Below, piece after piece: positions 27,678 through 36,242 of a stretch of DNA of 64,000 nt. Made by a program: the position numbers and the translations under genes. This DNA comes from JAHQVI01 sp963749875 (lineage in GTDB: Bacteria > Pseudomonadota > Alphaproteobacteria > Rhizobiales > Rhodomicrobiaceae). Below the pieces are notes generated by a model that saw nothing but the letters and a program-made list of their open reading frames with translations, had not been told where the DNA came from and ran no database searches. The stretch covers positions 1,364,001 through 1,428,000 of the forward strand of contig CAVVOX010000002.1 in NCBI GenBank assembly GCA_963749875.1, written 5' to 3'. The stretch's first letter is position 1; each line of letters starts with the position of its first letter.

Positions 27678-28544
27678 ATGGCTCGTCGACTGCCAATCGT
27701 CACTACGACCAAGGACCTGCGCGCCACCGTCAAGAGCTGGCGCCGCTCGGGCAAGACCATTGCGCTGGTGCCGACCATGGGAGCCCTGCATGAGGGGCAT
27801 CTTTCACTGATTAATATCGCCAAGAAACAGGCTCAGCGTGTTGTCGTTTCAATCTTTGTCAATCCGACGCAGTTCGGCCCGAATGAAGATTATTCCGCCT
27901 ATCCGCGGGATGAAGTGGGCGATTGGGACAAGCTGACCGCTGCGCGCGTGGACCTGCTCTATACGCCGCCGGTCGAGGAGATCTATCCGAATGATTTCTC
28001 GACGCGCGTCGAGGTCATCGGCATCACCTCCGGCCTTGAGGGCGCGAGCCGGCCACGGCACTTCGCCGGAGTGACGACGGTGGTGACAAAACTGTTTTTA
28101 CAGGCGCTGCCGGATATCGCCGTTTTCGGCGAGAAGGATTACCAGCAGCTGCTCGTCATTCGCCAGCTGACCAAGGACCTGGACCTGCCGATCCAGATCG
28201 TCGGGGGGCCGATCGTGCGCGAGCAGGACGGGCTCGCAATGTCCTCGCGCAACGCCTATCTGGATACGACCTCCCGCTCCATTGCGCCGCGCTTTTATGC
28301 CGTGCTGGAGGATGTCTCGAAGGAGCTGTCAGGAGGCCGCCCCGTGCATGAGGCAACCTTTCTCGGTCGTGACTGGCTTGAAGGCGCCGGCTTTCGGGTA
28401 GACTATCTGGAAGTGCGCGACGCGCTCGCCCTGATGCCGGTCGGCCAGCATGTCACGGCGCCCTCGCGGCTCCTCGGCGCGGTCTATCTTGGTCCTGTGC
28501 GCCTTATCGACAATGTCCCGGTCGCACCGGTCAAGGTTCAATAG
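27678..28544 (+). CDS. panC: Pantothenate synthetase PanC
   Basis: 288 residues. PTMGALHEGHLSLI (~33-46) contains the HxGH nucleotide-binding motif; FVNPTQFGPNEDYSAYPR and FGEKDYQQLLVIR (~155) with the KMSKS-like region DGLAMSSRNAYLD complete the family. The enzyme joins pantoate and beta-alanine with ATP, the last step of pantothenate (vitamin B5) synthesis. panB and panD are not nearby. The ATG at 27678 follows GGGGGAATGAGG with a loose ribosome site. Confidence 0.96.
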   Translation: MARRLPIVTTTKDLRATVKSWRRSGKTIALVPTMGALHEGHLSLINIAKKQAQRVVVSIFVNPTQFGPNEDYSAYPRDEVGDWDKLTAARVDLLYTPPVEEIYPNDFSTRVEVIGITSGLEGASRPRHFAGVTTVVTKLFLQALPDIAVFGEKDYQQLLVIRQLTKDLDLPIQIVGGPIVREQDGLAMSSRNAYLDTTSRSIAPRFYAVLEDVSKELSGGRPVHEATFLGRDWLEGAGFRVDYLEVRDALALMPVGQHVTAPSRLLGAVYLGPVRLIDNVPVAPVKVQ

Positions 28545-28658
28545 GCGCACCGAAAGGGCGGCGAGCGTTTTGATCCACAGGCCGGGATCAAGGGCTTTGC
28601 AATCGTAGGGAAGTCGCGGCACAACCAGATCGAGAGACGTGCGGATGCGGGCAGACCG

Positions 28659-28910
28659 ATGACATACCGGGTGGTTCTTGAGCGTCGGGACGGGCGTGTC
28701 GAAACGCTCGGCAATTTCGAGACACGCAAAGCCGCGCGCATCCGGATCGATCAATATCGCCTCGACGACGAAGGCCATGACGAATATTGGCGGCTGTGGA
28801 TCGAGGATGAGGATCGTGTCATTTACGAGCATCGCTCGACCAACTACATCGTCGACAATCTCACCGACGAGGAGCGGAAGTCCGGCCGTCTGCTGACCTC
28901 AGAGGAGTAA
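28659..28910 (+). CDS. Conserved small acidic protein of unknown function
   Basis: 83 residues, strongly acidic and hydrophilic (LDDEGHDEYWRLWIEDEDRV), with no membrane segment. The pattern MTYRVVLERRDGRVETLGNF...RIDQY looks like a small beta-rich domain, but I do not recognise the family. It lies 22 nt upstream of the phosphodiesterase-like gene on the same strand, so co-transcription is likely. Confidence 0.65.
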   Translation: MTYRVVLERRDGRVETLGNFETRKAARIRIDQYRLDDEGHDEYWRLWIEDEDRVIYEHRSTNYIVDNLTDEERKSGRLLTSEE

Positions 28911-28932
28911 ACCGCCGGACGAGGTCTCGCCC

Positions 28933-30201
28933 ATGATCAACGACGCCCCGCTTGCCCGTTTCGAGCCGCTCGGCTCCGCGCTCCTGAAGCCGATCTATGC
29001 CGACTATTCCTTCGGCAATGTTTCGAACACCATCCATTTCCTCCTGACCGGGGAAAGTCTTGGAAACCTTTTGCCTGAGGACTGTTTCGGCGGAAGCTAT
29101 CCGCGCCCCGAGAAGATCGTGCTCTTCTTCATCGACGCATTCGGCTGGCGCTCCTGGCATCGTTATCAGGACAGGATCCCGGCATTGCGGCGCATCGCGG
29201 CGGACGGCGTGCTGACGCCGATGTCGGCGCTTTTCCCGAGCACGACCGCCGCATCCGTCTCGACGCTCAATCTCGGCGTTCTGCCGGCCGAGCACGCGGT
29301 CTATGAATGGAACATCTATGTTCCGGCCTATGGCGAAGTCGTCCAGCCGCTTCCCTTTGCGACGCTGGAAAGCCAGACGCCCGAAAGCTGCCTGGCGAAA
29401 GGCTTCGATCCGGCGGAACTTCTCACCGTTCATGAAACCGTCCATCAGCGGCTCGCACGGCACGGGGTGCGTTCCATCCAGTTCGCCGCCCGCCATCTGG
29501 TGCAATCCAGCTATAACGGCATCGTCAGCAAGGGCGCGGAACTCGTCCCGCATACGACGCTTGCGGAAGCGATGCTGCAGCTTCGGCAGACGGTGGAGGG
29601 CACCGAAGGCAAAGCGGTTTTCGGCTTCTACTGGCCGAGCATCAATTCGATCGGGCATCACTATAGTCCGGACAGTGCCTTCCATGAGGCGGAGAGCATG
29701 GCTTTCTGGGCGAGTTTCGAGGCGCTTCTTTCCGGTATGAAAAGCCCGGATACGCTCTATTTCTTCATCGCCGATCACGACCAGATCTCGGCCAAGGCCG
29801 AGGAGACGATCTATATCAATGAGCGGCTTCCTGAGATCGCCGATATTCTCCCCGTGAGCCCGACCGGCCATCCGATCTATCCGAACGGCTCGCCCCGCGA
29901 CGTCTTCCTGCATGTCAAGCCGGAGCGGCGTGACGAGGTGCTGACCCGCCTGCAGGATTTTCTAAGCGGGATCGCCGAGGTGATGCCGATGGAGCGCGTC
30001 ATTGCGCTCGGCCTTTTCGGCCCCTCCACGGTCTCGGAGGAGCTGCGCCGCCGGCTGGGTGACATTCTCATTCTGCCCTATGACGGCCGTTTCGTCGGCT
30101 GGCGGGTGCCGGGCATCATGGAGAACCGCTTCAACGGTCATCATGGCGGGCTCGCCGCCTCCGAGCTCGTCAGCGTTTTCGGCATGACCGACCGGCTGTA
30201 A
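28933..30201 (+). CDS. Alkaline phosphatase-superfamily protein (nucleotide pyrophosphatase/phosphodiesterase type)
   Basis: 422 residues without signal peptide. KIVLFFIDAFGWRSW (~59-73) supplies a metal-binding Asp; LFPSTTAASVSTLN (~100) holds the presumed Thr nucleophile; FGFYWPSINSIGHHYSPDS and FFIADHDQISAKAEE carry the Asp/His metal ligands, and GHHGG near the C-terminus a final His. The arrangement fits the type I phosphodiesterase/nucleotide pyrophosphatase family. Substrate unknown. Confidence 0.85.
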   Translation: MINDAPLARFEPLGSALLKPIYADYSFGNVSNTIHFLLTGESLGNLLPEDCFGGSYPRPEKIVLFFIDAFGWRSWHRYQDRIPALRRIAADGVLTPMSALFPSTTAASVSTLNLGVLPAEHAVYEWNIYVPAYGEVVQPLPFATLESQTPESCLAKGFDPAELLTVHETVHQRLARHGVRSIQFAARHLVQSSYNGIVSKGAELVPHTTLAEAMLQLRQTVEGTEGKAVFGFYWPSINSIGHHYSPDSAFHEAESMAFWASFEALLSGMKSPDTLYFFIADHDQISAKAEETIYINERLPEIADILPVSPTGHPIYPNGSPRDVFLHVKPERRDEVLTRLQDFLSGIAEVMPMERVIALGLFGPSTVSEELRRRLGDILILPYDGRFVGWRVPGIMENRFNGHHGGLAASELVSVFGMTDRL

Positions 30202-30421
30202 CGGCCGCATTCAGGCGCCGCCGGCCCCGAAAATTCTGCTCCAGTGGCAGGGAATTGTGCCTGAAATGCCGGTCGAAGCGGCATAATTGCCGAATGATTG
30301 TGCAAATGCCCAATTTTGCCCCGGGTTTAAGCAAAGAGGTCTGTCCCCCTACGAGACATTCGGCGCCCCTGGACCGGATTGTCCCTTATAAAGCAACGAA
30401 TTAGCCCAAAAAATCCGTTTG

Positions 30422-30437
30422 TGGCACGCCTCTTGAT
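30422..30437 (+). promoter_or_regulatory. Sigma-54 type -24/-12 promoter for glnK-amtB
   Basis: TGGCACG at 30422-30428, a 4-base spacer and TTGAT at 30433-30437 match the sigma-54 consensus (TGGCAC-N5-TTGCW) except at one -12 position. It lies about 95 nt upstream of the glnK start. Nitrogen-limitation control by NtrC through sigma-54 is the known mode for glnK-amtB, so the match is plausible; no clear NtrC site pair was found upstream. Confidence 0.75.
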
Positions 30438-30532
30438 AAGAGCGAAATGATCATGGGTCTGTCTTTGTTAGGCCCGGGTCATTCCAGAGCGGCCGGATCG
30501 TCCAGCCGCTAAAACAAGCGGAGATTGGGCAC

Positions 30533-30871
30533 ATGAAACTCGTGACCGCCATCATCAAGCCCTTCAAGCTCGATGAAGTCAGATCAGGCCTGACGGATGT
30601 CGGGATCGAAGGCATGACGGTGACCGAGGTGAAGGGCTACGGTCGCCAGAAGGGTCACACCGAAATCTACCGCGGCACCGAATACGCCGTGCACTTCGTC
30701 CCAAAAATCAAACTGGAGATCGTCGTCAAATCCGATGAGTTGCAGAAGGCGATCGACGCAATCTCGTCCGCGGCGAAAACGGGACAGATTGGGGACGGCA
30801 AAGTCTTCGTCTCGCCGGTTGAGCATTCGCTGCGCATCCGCACGGGCGAAACCGACGCAGATGCTCTTTGA
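30533..30871 (+). CDS. glnK: Nitrogen regulatory protein P-II (GlnK)
   Basis: 112 residues, full-length P-II. The T-loop GRQKGHTEIYRGTEY contains Tyr51, the uridylylation site, and the C-terminal EHSLRIRTGETDADAL is the ATP-binding C-loop end. P-II trimers sense ATP/ADP, 2-oxoglutarate and, via GlnD, glutamine, and block AmtB when nitrogen is ample. The pairing with amtB 20 nt downstream favours GlnK over GlnB. Confidence 0.96.
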   Translation: MKLVTAIIKPFKLDEVRSGLTDVGIEGMTVTEVKGYGRQKGHTEIYRGTEYAVHFVPKIKLEIVVKSDELQKAIDAISSAAKTGQIGDGKVFVSPVEHSLRIRTGETDADAL

Positions 30872-30890
30872 TCAATTTGGGGACAGCTGA

Positions 30891-32264
30891 ATGAACATGC
30901 GAAATCCACTCACTTTCAATTCTTTGGCAAGGTACGCGCTTGCGGCGCTGCTGTCAGTCGGCGCGATGGGGGTCTTCCTAGCCGCGTCCGCCTATGCTCA
31001 AGACGCGGCTCCGGCTGCGAGTACCGAGCTGCCGGTCGACGGCAAGTACATCATGAACACCTTGCTGTTCCTGGTGACCGGTTTCCTCGTCATGTGGATG
31101 GCGGCGGGCTTCGCCATGCTCGAAGCGGGCATGGTGCGGACCAAAAACGTCGCCATGCAGTGCACCAAGAATATCGTCCTCTACTCAATCTGCGGCGTGA
31201 TGTTCTGGTTGATCGGCTACAATGTGATGTATCCGGGTGATGGCTGGCTTGTGCAGAACTATCTCGGCTCCTTCACGCCAAAGGTCATTCCCGCGCCGAA
31301 CGCTGATCCCGGCGACTACGCCGCGGCCTCGGACTGGTTCTTCCAGATGGTGTTCTGCGCCACCGCCTGCTCGATCGTTTCCGGCTCATTGGCCGAACGC
31401 ATCAAACTCTGGCCGTTCCTGATCTTCTGCGTCGTCCTGACGGGCGTCATCTATCCGATCGAAGGGTCCTGGGATTGGGGTGCGGGGTGGCTCGATGATA
31501 TGGGCTTCTCCGACTTTGCCGGCTCCACGATCGTGCATTCGACCGGTGGTTGGTGCGCACTTTCCGGTGCCATTATTCTCGGTGCGCGGATCGGCAAATA
31601 CGGCCCGGGCGGCGAAGTGCGGCCCATACCGGGCTCGTCCATGTCGCTCGCGACGCTCGGCACCTTCATTCTGTGGCTCGGCTGGTTCGGCTTTAACGGC
31701 GGCTCGCAGCTCGCCATGGGTACGCTGTCGGATGCCTCGTCAGTCGCCAGGATCTTCGTGAATACGAACAACGCGGCTGCAGCCGGCGTCGTCGTCGCGG
31801 TTATCCTGACCCAGGTGTTCTATGGCAAGGTCGATCTGACCATGGCTCTCAACGGCGCTCTGGGCGGCCTCGTGGCGATCACCGCCGAGCCTCTGACACC
31901 GTCTGTCCCGATGGCCCTCGTGGTCGGCGGCATCGGCGCGGCAATTGTCGTGGTGACGGTTCCGTTGCTCGACAAGATGCGCATCGACGATGTTGTCGGC
32001 GCGATTCCGGTGCACTTGTTCGCCGGCATCTGGGGAACGATGGCCGTGCCGCTGACCAATCCGGATGCCAGCTTCGCCGTTCAGGCGACCGGCATCATCG
32101 CGATCGGCATCTTTGTGACCATCGCCAGCACGATCGTCTGGCTGATCCTGGCAGCCATTCTCGGCCTGCGCCCGACGGCGGAGGAAGAGATGGCCGGCCT
32201 CGACCAGACCGAAATCGGCATCGAAGCCTATCCGGAATTCGGACGCGGCAGTCAGATTGCCTAA
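30891..32264 (+). CDS. amtB: Ammonium transporter AmtB
   Basis: 457 residues with a cleavable signal-like N-terminus ending SAYAQ, as in E. coli AmtB, then about 11 membrane helices. DGKYIMNTLLFLVTGFLVMW, GFAMLEAGMVRTKNV and STGGWCALSGAIILGAR are family blocks; pore histidines are in IVHSTGG and VHLFAGIWG. The trimer channels ammonia across the inner membrane and is gated by GlnK. It forms an operon with glnK and ends at a strong hairpin terminator. Confidence 0.97.
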   Translation: MNMRNPLTFNSLARYALAALLSVGAMGVFLAASAYAQDAAPAASTELPVDGKYIMNTLLFLVTGFLVMWMAAGFAMLEAGMVRTKNVAMQCTKNIVLYSICGVMFWLIGYNVMYPGDGWLVQNYLGSFTPKVIPAPNADPGDYAAASDWFFQMVFCATACSIVSGSLAERIKLWPFLIFCVVLTGVIYPIEGSWDWGAGWLDDMGFSDFAGSTIVHSTGGWCALSGAIILGARIGKYGPGGEVRPIPGSSMSLATLGTFILWLGWFGFNGGSQLAMGTLSDASSVARIFVNTNNAAAAGVVVAVILTQVFYGKVDLTMALNGALGGLVAITAEPLTPSVPMALVVGGIGAAIVVVTVPLLDKMRIDDVVGAIPVHLFAGIWGTMAVPLTNPDASFAVQATGIIAIGIFVTIASTIVWLILAAILGLRPTAEEEMAGLDQTEIGIEAYPEFGRGSQIA

Positions 32265-32323
32265 ATAAATCGCGGGGCCGGCGCTGCCGGCCTCGCTTCC
32301 AGTCTCCGATCCCACAAACTCAG

Positions 32324-32350
32324 AGCCCGGCCTCCGCGCCGGGCTTTTTC
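32324..32350 (+). terminator. Rho-independent terminator of glnK-amtB
   Basis: Perfect 8-bp stem AGCCCGGC/GCCGGGCT with a 6-base loop followed by TTTTT. It lies 60 nt past the amtB stop codon. Confidence 0.85.
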
Positions 32351-32410
32351 TCTTTCGGTTGCTCGCAATGACGGCCGCAGGGGCTGCTTTGATTTCAAGC
32401 GATCCTGTTC

Positions 32411-33587
32411 TAGTGTCCTGAAATCAGAGGTATGCTTCATAATTTTCCGGGCTGGTTCTGAGACAGAACCTGTTGACGGCTTCAAGGATGTCGTCGGCGG
32501 TGCGAACCCATTTGAACGGCTTCGGGTCTTCGTTGCGGGCGTCGATATAGGCGAGGATCGCCTGCTCCAACTCGCGTTCGCTGCGATGGACACCGCGCTT
32601 GATCTGTCGTTCGGTGATCTCGGCGAAAAACCGCTCAACCATGTTCAGCCATGACGAGCCGGTCGGCGTGAAGTGGACGTGCCAGCGCGGCCGCCGGGCA
32701 AACCAGGCGCGGATCGCCGGGGTCTTGTGGGTGGCGTAGTTGTCCATGACGATGTGGATGTCGAGGTCCCCGGGCACGCGGCGTTCGATCTCGGCGAGGA
32801 ACCTCTTGAACTCGACCGCGCGGTGGCGCTTGTAGCATTTGCCGATGACGTCTCCGGTTGCGGCGTTCAGGGCCGCGAACAGCGAGGTCGTGCCGTGACG
32901 GACATAGTCATGCGTGCGCCGCTCCACCTGCCCGGGCCGCAACGGCAGCACCGGCTGCGCGCGGTCCAGCGCCTGAACCTGGCTCTTCTCGTCGACGCAC
33001 AGCACAACCGCCCGCTCCGGCGGGTCCAGATACAGCCCCACCACGTCGCGCACCTTGTCGATGAACAGCGGATCGGTGGAGAGCTTGAACGTCTCGGTGC
33101 GGTGCGGCTGCAGGCCGAAGGCGCGCCAGATCCGTTGCACGCTCGAGGTTGAGATGCCGCTCTGCCGGGCCATCAGGCGCGAACTCCAATGCGTCGCCCC
33201 CTTGGGCGCGCTTTCCAGCGTGCGTACAATCACGGCCTCGACCTGTTCGTCGGTGATCTTGCGCGGAACGCCGGGCTTCGGCTCGTCGTACAAGCCATCC
33301 ACACCGCGCGCGATGAACCGCCGCCGCCACTTGCCGGCGGTCGCCTGATCGACGCCGAGCTCCGCGGCCACCTGCTTGTTCTCGGCGCCCGTGGCGCACG
33401 CCAGCACGATGCGCGCGCGCATCGCCAGCGCCTGCGCCGTAATTCGGCGCCGCGCCAGCGCAACAAGCGCTCGCCGCTGTGCCTCGCTCAACTCGACTTC
33501 CGGTGCGCGCCGCGCCATCATCCCTCTCCCCTTATCAGCAAATCGCTCACCCCGATAATGGCACGTATCTCTGAACCAGGACACTAG
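32411..33587. mobile_element. IS630-family insertion sequence
   Basis: The left end reads TAGTGTCCTGAAATCAGA and the reverse complement of the right end reads TAGTGTCCTGGTTCAGAG, giving imperfect terminal inverted repeats that begin with the duplicated TA target typical of IS630/Tc1 elements. It is 1,177 bp including the TA copies, with one complete transposase gene. The right end abuts a mosaic palindromic repeat at 33588 whose other copies read TAGCGCAACG at that point, so the element inserted into a TA inside or at the edge of that repeat. Confidence 0.9.
32424..33521 (-). CDS. IS630 family transposase
   Basis: 365 residues from the ATG at 33521, which follows GGGGAGAGGG; the frame is open to 33584. 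Helix-turn-helix DNA-binding segments occupy the N-terminus (NKQVAAELGVDQATAGKWRRRF, then GISTSSVQRIWRAFG). The DDE catalytic core is complete: Asp in VLCVDEKSQ, Asp in IVMDNYATHK and Glu in WLNMVERFFAEIT. The gene looks intact, so the element may be active. Confidence 0.93.
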   Translation of the reverse strand: MMARRAPEVELSEAQRRALVALARRRITAQALAMRARIVLACATGAENKQVAAELGVDQATAGKWRRRFIARGVDGLYDEPKPGVPRKITDEQVEAVIVRTLESAPKGATHWSSRLMARQSGISTSSVQRIWRAFGLQPHRTETFKLSTDPLFIDKVRDVVGLYLDPPERAVVLCVDEKSQVQALDRAQPVLPLRPGQVERRTHDYVRHGTTSLFAALNAATGDVIGKCYKRHRAVEFKRFLAEIERRVPGDLDIHIVMDNYATHKTPAIRAWFARRPRWHVHFTPTGSSWLNMVERFFAEITERQIKRGVHRSERELEQAILAYIDARNEDPKPFKWVRTADDILEAVNRFCLRTSPENYEAYL

Positions 33588-33712
33588 CGCAACGCGCGTC
33601 CAAGCATGGCTCCGCGAAGGCGGGGATGGACGCGGGAACAGTTGCGCTCACTTATTGAGATAGATCAACTTCCCCTCGTTCAGGTGATTCCACTTGAACG
33701 AGGGTTGATCTA
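33588..33712. repeat. Mosaic palindromic repeat, full modules A and B, trapped between two IS elements
   Basis: Module A (33588-33650) is a triple-nested palindrome: GCGCAAC/GTTGCGC outside, CGCGTCCA/TGGACGCG inside and a small GC hairpin in the middle. Module B (about 33660-33712) has outer arms TAGATCA/TGATCTA and inner arms CCTCGTTCAGGTG/CACTTGAACGAGG, with one mismatch. IS630 adjoins its left end and IS5 its right end, each at a TA. Confidence 0.85.
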
Positions 33713-34566
33713 GGCTGCGTTGACAAAAGGGATTCCCAAATCAGTTGAGTTTTGATTCAAGGATGTCTTTTAGGGGAGGCATCTTTGGGATATCCGAGTG
33801 ACGTCAGCGATGCAGCGTGGGAAATCATTGCCCCGCTCCTTCCATCAGAACGTGGCCGGTGGGCGCGACCAGCACAGGATAATCGCAGATATTTCAATGG
33901 CATGATGTGGATCATGCGCACGGGCGCACCGTGGCGATACCTGCCGCCAGACTATGGCAAATGGAATTCCGTCTACGTCCGTTTCAGGCGCTGGGCGGAG
34001 ATGGGTGTGTGGGATGCGATCCTCGAAACGCTTGTCGAACTGGGGCTCACCGACGACTGGGCTCACATGATGGACAGCACCACCGTTCGCGCTCATGCTC
34101 AGGCAGCGGGCGGAAAAGGGGAACTCATTCAAATGCTCTTGGTCGAAGCCGCGGCGGCTTTTCGACAAAGATCCACGCCCGGTCAGACGGTAAAGGACGC
34201 CCTCTTGGCTTTGTCCTCACAGGCGGCGAAACCTCGGACTATCGCGGCGTAGACGACCTGTTGAAATTGCCGGTCAACAAACCGAAAATCATGTTGGCGG
34301 ACAAAGGGTTTGACAGCGACGACGTTCGATCTGCCCTGCTCATGAAAGGCATTGGACCAGTCATTCCGCCGAAAACAAATCGCAAAGATCCGCCTGCCTG
34401 CGACTTCAAAGCCTACAAGGATCGCAATCGGATCGAGCGCATGTTTGGTAAACTGAAACAGTTCCGGCGCATCGCCACGCGCTATGACAAAACGAAACTG
34501 TCTTACGCTGGATTCCTCGCGCTCGCTGCCGCCCATATCTGGCTACCCGCTTTTGTCAACGCAGCC
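33713..34566. mobile_element. IS5-family (IS427-like) insertion sequence
   Basis: Terminal inverted repeats GGCTGCGTTGACAAAAG at the left and its complement at the right, one mismatch further in. The element is 854 bp with TA on both sides (33711-33712 and 34567-34568), matching a TA target duplication. The transposase is read in two overlapping frames, which is typical of the IS427 group. Confidence 0.9.
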
Positions 34567-34569
34567 TAG
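33752..34569 (+). CDS. IS5 family transposase, probably expressed by -1 programmed frameshift
   Basis: The first frame starts at a TTG (33752) and encodes SDVSDAAWEIIAPLLPSERGR through MMDSTTVRAHAQAAGGKG with the first DDE Asp. The second frame continues SRGGFSTKIHARSDGKGRPLGFVLTGGE, Asp in LADKGFDSDD and Glu in RNRIERMFGKLKQFRR to 34569. The switch is -1 and falls at the A4G4 run at 34114-34121, a plausible slippery site. The second-frame stop codon TAG overlaps the right target duplication. Functional fusion by ribosomal slippage is known for this IS group; here it is inferred. Confidence 0.85.
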
Positions 34570-34613
34570 GAGTCTTGCGCATTGCCCCTCTGGTTCGCAA
34601 AGGAGACAGCGTC

Positions 34614-35318
34614 ATGGCTCAGCTGGAACGCATCGGCGAGGAGATCTGGCTGGCGGACGGTGAGATCGTTAATTTCTATGGCTTTCCCTATCCGACGCGG
34701 ATGGTCGTTGTCCGTCTCCGCAGGGGCGATCTGTGGGTGTGGTCGCCGATCCGGCTGTCCCCGGCGCTCAAGGCCGAGATCGAAGCGCTCGGCACGCCCA
34801 AAAATCTGGTAAGTCCGAACAAGCTTCATCACCTCTATCTCGGCGAATGGCATGCCGCCTATCCCGGCTCGCTGTTATCGGGACCGCAATCGACGATCGA
34901 TAAGCGCGCCGACCTGCCGTTCCAGCCCGCTCTTGGTGCGACCCCGCCCGCCGCGTGGGGCGGCGACATCGATCAGCTGTGGTTCAACGGCTCCTTCGTG
35001 CTCGACGAGATCGTGTTTTTTCACCGGCCTTCGCGAACCGCCATTCTCGCCGACCTGTCGGAGAATTTCAGCCAGCGCTTTCTGCGGAACCACTGGAGCG
35101 GCTGGCAGCGCCGGATCGCCAATCTCTGGGGAATCGTCGAGGGGCGCGGCTATGCGCCGCTCGAATGGCGTTTGTCATTCTGGAAGCGAGGGGCGACCCG
35201 TAAGGCACGCGATCGGATGCTGGCTTGGGACCCGCAGCAGGTCGTCATGGCGCATGGTGAATGGCAGAGGTCGGAGGGGCGCCGCTATCTTGAGCGTGCC
35301 TTTGCCTGGCTCGGATAA
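34614..35318 (+). CDS. DUF4336 family protein
   Basis: 234 residues. The pattern IWLADGEIVNFYGFPYPTRMVVVRL (in parts), LWVWSPIRLSPALKAEIEALG and NKLHHLYLGEWHAAYPG is characteristic of DUF4336, proteins related to the metallo-beta-lactamase fold. HHLYLGEW may hold metal ligands. The ATG at 34614 has AAAGGAGA 7-8 nt upstream; an upstream in-frame start at 34575 overlaps the IS flank. Function unknown. Confidence 0.82.
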   Translation: MAQLERIGEEIWLADGEIVNFYGFPYPTRMVVVRLRRGDLWVWSPIRLSPALKAEIEALGTPKNLVSPNKLHHLYLGEWHAAYPGSLLSGPQSTIDKRADLPFQPALGATPPAAWGGDIDQLWFNGSFVLDEIVFFHRPSRTAILADLSENFSQRFLRNHWSGWQRRIANLWGIVEGRGYAPLEWRLSFWKRGATRKARDRMLAWDPQQVVMAHGEWQRSEGRRYLERAFAWLG

Positions 35319-35348
35319 TCCGGCGTGAATGCGCCTCCGGGCCTTAGA

Positions 35349-35447
35349 GCATCGGACCGAAAAGTGGCCCCCACTTTTCGGGTAAATCCGATGCCAAAAC
35401 AAACAGTTAGAGCGGCGCTTCGATTCCGATTAAGAATCCGCCGCTCT
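35349..35447. repeat. Rhizobiales-type double palindromic intergenic repeat
   Basis: First hairpin: GCATCGGACCGAAAAGTGG pairs with CCACTTTTCGGGT-ATCCGATGC around a 3-base loop (35349-35394). Second hairpin: AGAGCGGCG ... CCGCCGCTCT (35410-35447). Two-hairpin repeats of this sequence type are widespread in Hyphomicrobiales genomes. The stop codon of the minus-strand gene 35446-35973 overlaps the outer end of the second hairpin. Confidence 0.8.
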
Positions 35448-35973
35448 AGGCGGGTTGCGCGGAAAGTTTCTTCAAAAGCGGCATGAGCGTTTCCGGCGTC
35501 ACCTTGCCATCATGCTTGGCAACCCATTGTTTGAGGAAATCCTCCTCCTGATATTTCTCGAACAGCATGGCCCGCTTCAGAGCCGTTTCATCCGTCGTCC
35601 CATGCGTCTTCTCCAGCTTCTCGCGCAAGGCGGGCTGGTCCAGCAGCTTGTCGAAGGCGCTCCAATAGCCGCGCAGGATGCGCGCCTTGCGGATGACACG
35701 CTTGAGATAGAGCGCATTGAGGAAGGGGTAGCCGAATTCGGCATCGACCTCGGCGGCAAATTGGGGCCGGTTCTGGAAGAACACCTCCAGCGCGCGGTGC
35801 CGGACGTCCAATGGCCTGTCGAGATCGTAGAGCTCGCCCTCGACGGCGGTGGAGACGACATTGCCGCGCAGCTTGTCCGGCAGTCCGACAATGCCGGGCG
35901 CCGAAATGCCCCAGTGCACATAGCCGAAAGCCAGCGCGATGCCGATCGCAAGCCCGATGAGAAACTTCGCCAT
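35446..35973 (-). CDS. Conserved protein with single N-terminal membrane anchor, unknown function
   Basis: 175 residues. The first ~20 residues (MAKFLIGLAIGIALAFGYVHW) form a membrane anchor or uncleaved signal; the remainder is soluble, helical and basic/acidic mixed (NALYLKRVIRKARILRGYWSAFDKLL). The ATG at 35973 has GGAG with a 6-nt spacer... upstream extension to 36021 is not needed. I do not recognise the family. Confidence 0.7.
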   Translation of the reverse strand: MAKFLIGLAIGIALAFGYVHWGISAPGIVGLPDKLRGNVVSTAVEGELYDLDRPLDVRHRALEVFFQNRPQFAAEVDAEFGYPFLNALYLKRVIRKARILRGYWSAFDKLLDQPALREKLEKTHGTTDETALKRAMLFEKYQEEDFLKQWVAKHDGKVTPETLMPLLKKLSAQPA

Positions 35974-36075
35974 AGCGTTCTCCGATCCCGCCCATGCCGG
36001 GCGATGCGCCATTGGGTCCAATAAGTGCCCATGCGGGCCCCGATATGCAACCGAGACCGTCCGATCCCGTTTCTC

Positions 36076-36153
36076 ACTCGTGTCCCGATTCCGAAGTTCG
36101 CCTCATTCCTGCAGCACGCACCGTAGCGAACTTCGGAATCTTAAGGGACACGA
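36076..36153. repeat. Large hairpin element 1 (15 + 10 bp stem, 4-nt bulge, 24-nt loop)
   Basis: Left arm 36076-36100 pairs with right arm 36125-36153: GATTCCGAAGTTCGC with its exact complement, then a bulge TTAA in the right arm, then CTCGTGTCCC with GGGACACGAG. The loop contains GCGTGC-type bases when read on the minus strand. No T-run follows. Confidence 0.85.
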
Positions 36154-36171
36154 GCAACCGTAAGTTTCCAT

Positions 36172-36242
36172 TGTGGTTTGAGATCGGGAAGTCCCCTTGG
36201 AATGCGCGTGCCGAAACGTTGAAGGGGACTTCCCGATCACCA
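36172..36242. repeat. Large hairpin element 2 (17 + 5 bp stem, 4-nt bulge, 23-nt loop)
   Basis: Left arm GATCGGGAAGTCCCCTT (36181-36197) pairs perfectly with 36221-36237; a TTGA bulge in the left arm separates it from GTGGT/ACCAC. The design mirrors element 1 read in the opposite orientation (bulge TTRA followed by GAT). Both lie 100-270 nt upstream of the rhomboid gene. Confidence 0.85.
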
